A stretch of DNA of 64,000 nucleotides from UBA9647 sp963739335 (GTDB taxonomy: Bacteria; Bacteroidota; Ignavibacteria; UBA10030). Made by a program: the position numbers and the translations under genes. A model generated the notes under the pieces. It was not told the origin of the DNA, did not search any database, and saw only the letters and a program-made list of their open reading frames with translations. The stretch's first letter is position 1; the number at the start of each line of letters is the position of its first letter. Positions 62,239-64,000 of this stretch are shown one piece after another. The stretch spans positions 291,732-355,731 of the forward strand of contig CAVUAC010000051.1 in NCBI GenBank assembly GCA_963739335.1, in the 5' to 3' direction.

Positions 62239-62363
62239 TGCGGGAGGTAGGATTCGAACCTACGAAGGCACTAAGCCACAGGATTTCTTCTCTAGGACTT
62301 TAAGTCCTTTGATCTGAAAGATATCTTAAGTCCTGCCCGTTTGACCACTCCGGAACCCCCCGC
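62239..62363 (-). tRNA. tRNA-Leu(UAA) with an intron
   Basis: Reverse-strand class II tRNA. Acceptor arms GCGGGGG and CTCCCGC pair (one G-T), the T arm GTAGGTTCGAATCCTAC is perfect, and a long variable arm (TGGCTTAGTGCC) marks Leu. The anticodon stem CAGGA/TCCTG encloses loop CTTAAGA with anticodon TAA. About 40 bases lie between position 37 and 38, including a hairpin (GGACTTAAAGTCC), as in archaeal introns cut by the splicing endonuclease. A TATA box stands 21-28 bases upstream. Confidence 0.88.
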
Positions 62364-62383
62364 ATGGTGAAAATTAAGAAAGA

Positions 62384-62400
62384 TTATATAACTTATAAAG
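62384..62400 (-). promoter_or_regulatory. Archaeal TATA box for tRNA-Leu(UAA)
   Basis: On the minus strand CTTTATAAGTTATATAAT lies upstream of the tRNA 5' end at 62,363, with the A/T-only core about 21-35 bases away. This spacing is that of an archaeal BoxA bound by TBP. A weaker A/T core just beside it could also serve. Confidence 0.55.
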
Positions 62401-62441
62401 CTTACCTTGAAGAGATACTAAAAACAAGAAAAGTAATATCT

Positions 62442-62865
62442 CTAATCTAAATATGCTGCAAAGGTATCTCTTAAATCTCTCTGAGACTCAAATACGGGAA
62501 GGTATTGTTTTATAAAATCTAAAATATTTGGTGCCTTAGATTTATCCACTGGTGTTTGAACTTGAGGGTCATTCCCAGATTCTATAAATATGTAAGGATC
62601 TATTATCTTCTGACTCTTCTATCTGCAAAGGAACAGTTTGCAAGCCAATTAATTCTTTACTGCTGAAGAACGTCAACACTTTCAGTCTAAGAATGTCCTC
62701 CATCTTAAATATAGGATGCCCGCCAACACGAACTTCTAACACAACAGACTTTCCATTAAACTCTGTCTCCCAAGTTTCTCGTAAATCTGGATGACGAGGA
62801 TGACTTCCTTTATTCTGAAAACTATAACTCCACTTAATTGCCTGTTCTGCCGTTTGTTCTGACAT
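62442..62865 (-). CDS. Archaeal hypothetical protein, one frameshift
   Basis: Starts MSEQTAEQAIKWSYSFQNKG and reads to about residue 88 (LQTVPLQIEESE), where the frame stops early. A one-base shift near 62,600 gives a continuous, coding-like end: IIDPYIFIESGNDPQVQTPV then DKSKAPNILDFIKQYLPVFE and TFAAYLD, with TAG at 62,442. Length is then about 140. The central part (VVLEVRVGGHPIFKMEDILR) is beta-rich. Not recognised. An upstream A/T-rich stretch could be its promoter. Confidence 0.45.
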
Positions 62866-63086
62866 TAATTAATTCAATTGACTCTCTATTTAAGGATTAT
62901 TATACCAGATAATACATTTTCAATTTATGCGGGAAGAAGGATGCTCGCAAAAGCATTTCTTAATTTATTATTCTAGTGAAATTGTTTTGCTAGTAGAACC
63001 AATCTTGGCACTGAAAATGTATCTGAGTTTCAGCGACTATAGAAGTTAGAATACTCCCGAACATCCCATCTTCAATGGGATAAATA

Positions 63087-63168
63087 GCGGAGGAAGGATT
63101 CGAACCTTCGAAGGCACTAAGCCACAAGACTCTGAATCTTGCACGTTTGACCACTTCGCTACTCCTGC
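63087..63168 (-). tRNA. tRNA-Leu(CAG), acceptor stem imperfect
   Basis: Reverse-strand class II tRNA. Anticodon stem CAAGA/TCTTG encloses TTCAGAG, anticodon CAG. Variable arm (TGGCTTAGTGCCTTC) is almost the same as in the tRNA-Leu(UAA) gene; T arm GAAGGTTCGAATCCTTC is perfect. The 5' acceptor GCAGGAG would need CTCCTGC, but the sequence reads CTCCGC, one base short. A TATA box (63,204-63,215) lies about 40 bases upstream. Either a base error or a real bulge. Confidence 0.8.
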
Positions 63169-63203
63169 ATAGCAGGATATACAGAATATCACCCATTAAA
63201 AAG

Positions 63204-63215
63204 TTTTATATAATC
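63204..63215 (-). promoter_or_regulatory. Archaeal TATA box for tRNA-Leu(CAG)
   Basis: GATTATATAAAA on the minus strand, about 36-47 bases before the 5' end of the tRNA. The match to the archaeal BoxA consensus (TTTATATA-like) is good. A small plus-strand ORF starts 44 bases away on the other side, so this region may drive both directions. Confidence 0.5.
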
Positions 63216-63258
63216 AAGTTTACTAGCATTAATAAGAAAATTCAAGCGAGGTAAAAAA

Positions 63259-63324
63259 ATGTGCGGAACATGCGATGTAAAGCTAAGAAGGCAAAAAAGA
63301 AAAAGAAGAGATAGTTCTCTATAA
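63259..63324 (+). CDS. Possible 21-residue Cys-Lys/Arg micropeptide
   Basis: ATG at 63,259 has a GAGGT ribosome-like site seven bases before it. The frame reads MCGTCDVKLRRQKRKRRDSS and ends with Leu and TAA: one CxxC and a highly basic tail, like half of a zinc-binding or RNA-binding motif. Too short to be sure; it may be chance. Confidence 0.3.
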   Translation: MCGTCDVKLRRQKRKRRDSSL

Positions 63325-63329
63325 CATAA

Positions 63330-64000
63330 ATGTTTATAAAACAAACCGTTTATTTTAATAAATGGTCCAGCAAACAAGAAGAAATTTCTCTCCTGGGAAT
63401 TCCAGGGCAGTTTAGGCTTCTGACAGAACAGGAGTATCAATCTTATAATCTGCCAAAAAGTTGGAATTTACTCTAAATCTTTCCTGTCTTGAAGACAATG
63501 TCACTTTGGCAATTCAGAATCCATACACTGCTCAAAACAACTCAGGAAACGGGCATGGCAGACTTTTTTATCTCTGCTCATTTTCAAAAGAGAAAGCAGA
63601 AAGCATAATAGATTATATTGTAAGATCAGCAGCCCTTCTCTCCATATGAGTTTGACAGATTCCTTGATGCAATAAACAGAAAGCAAGGGAGAGTTGTAGT
63701 AAAGAACAGGCAAGCTTCCAGCTTATTTCTTGAACAAGCTGCCAAGTCAATAGATTTTATTCCCAATAGAGCTTATTCTTCTTCCAGATTTTATTCTTAT
63801 CTTATGAAAGGAATACCTTCGCATCTTTCAGGTTTCAGATATGCTTTTTCCAGTGTTAGTGCAGAAGAGCCAGCAGCCCGCCACCCCGTTATAACCCGAA
63901 GGCAGGAGAGACAGCTGTTTAAAATTTACAATGGAGCAAAATACTATCTAAAAAGAGGAATTCTTCAGTTAGCTGCTCAGAACTTTTTCCCTCTTGCTGA
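63330..64000 (+). pseudogene. Archaeal gene with at least two frame breaks, running off the window end
   Basis: From about 63,330 the plus strand reads coding-like text in three frames in turn: MFIKQTVYFNKWSSKQEEIS then LLTEQEYQSYN; LEFTLNLSCLEDNVTLAIQN then LFYLCSFSKEKAESIIDYIV (to 63,649); and from 63,640, SPYEFDRFLDAINRKQGRVV, QASSLFLEQAAKSIDFIPNR, SHLSGFRYAFSSVSAEEPAA, RQLFKIYNGAKYYLKRGIL, open to the last base. The last part is a solid 119-codon frame with no start or stop. Possibly one gene of over 220 residues broken by base errors. Family not recognised. Confidence 0.45.

Noticed and set aside
63060..63080. The perfect ATCCCAT/ATGGGAT hairpin as an intrinsic terminator after tRNA-Leu(CAG)
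   Set aside because: Archaeal termination uses T-runs rather than hairpins, and no T-run follows; the seven-base stem may be chance.
63189..63440. A minus-strand hydrophobic ORF in the archaeal segment
   Set aside because: It overlaps the tRNA promoter and the better-supported plus-strand frames, and its hydrophobicity comes from AT-rich sequence.

Overview
The window is not one genome. It joins three sequences that differ in base composition, gene style and apparent source. (1) Positions 1 to about 39,700 are a bacterial chromosome fragment of roughly even GC. (2) About 39,700 to 61,645 is a GC-rich, P22-like podophage fragment with every long gene on the minus strand. (3) About 61,645 to 64,000 is an AT-rich archaeal fragment. 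Both joins cut through coding sequence (a secreted protein against a phage Gp37-like protein, then a phage portal protein against an AT-rich ORF), so they look like assembly or concatenation joins, not prophage boundaries.

The bacterial part is a carbohydrate-catabolism locus, read almost entirely right to left. It encodes secreted (alpha/alpha)-barrel and heparinase II/III-like enzymes, TIM-barrel glycosidases, sugar kinases of the GHMP, ROK, PfkB and FGGY families, two Gfo/Idh/MocA dehydrogenases, a DUF4432 epimerase-like protein, a TIM-barrel isomerase, a LarA-like racemase, glycerate kinase and SSS, EamA and ABC transport parts. Embedded in it are corrinoid methyl-transfer genes: an MtaB-like methanol methyltransferase, an MtaC-like corrinoid protein, two UroD/MtaA-like proteins and a MetE-core protein. 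The simplest reading is that methyl groups or methanol released from methylated or methyl-esterified glycans enter one-carbon metabolism while the sugars are phosphorylated and oxidised. The style suits an uncultured FCB-group bacterium (Ignavibacteria-like), but this is inference. Several genes are decaying: an IclR regulator, an RbsC-type permease, an M20 peptidase and two glycosidases survive only as pieces, and three ORFs carry an in-frame TAG although TAG also ends ordinary genes here.

The phage part has a late (virion) block from the right join to about 46.6 kb: portal, a small coupled ORF, scaffold, P22-like coat, two structural proteins, a gp4-like and a gp10-like tail protein (the latter with a PKD insertion), ejection-type proteins and a tail fibre. 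An early block from 46.4 kb to the left join holds an XRE repressor, an exported protein and about 18 short ORFs mostly coupled by 4-base overlaps, including a Mgm101/Rad52-like annealing protein and a Gp37/DUF5131 protein. Many virion genes carry single-base frameshifts, which points to sequencing error.

The archaeal part has two minus-strand leucine tRNA genes (one with an intron at the canonical 37/38 site), TATA boxes upstream of both, and short unrecognised ORFs, several of them frameshifted.
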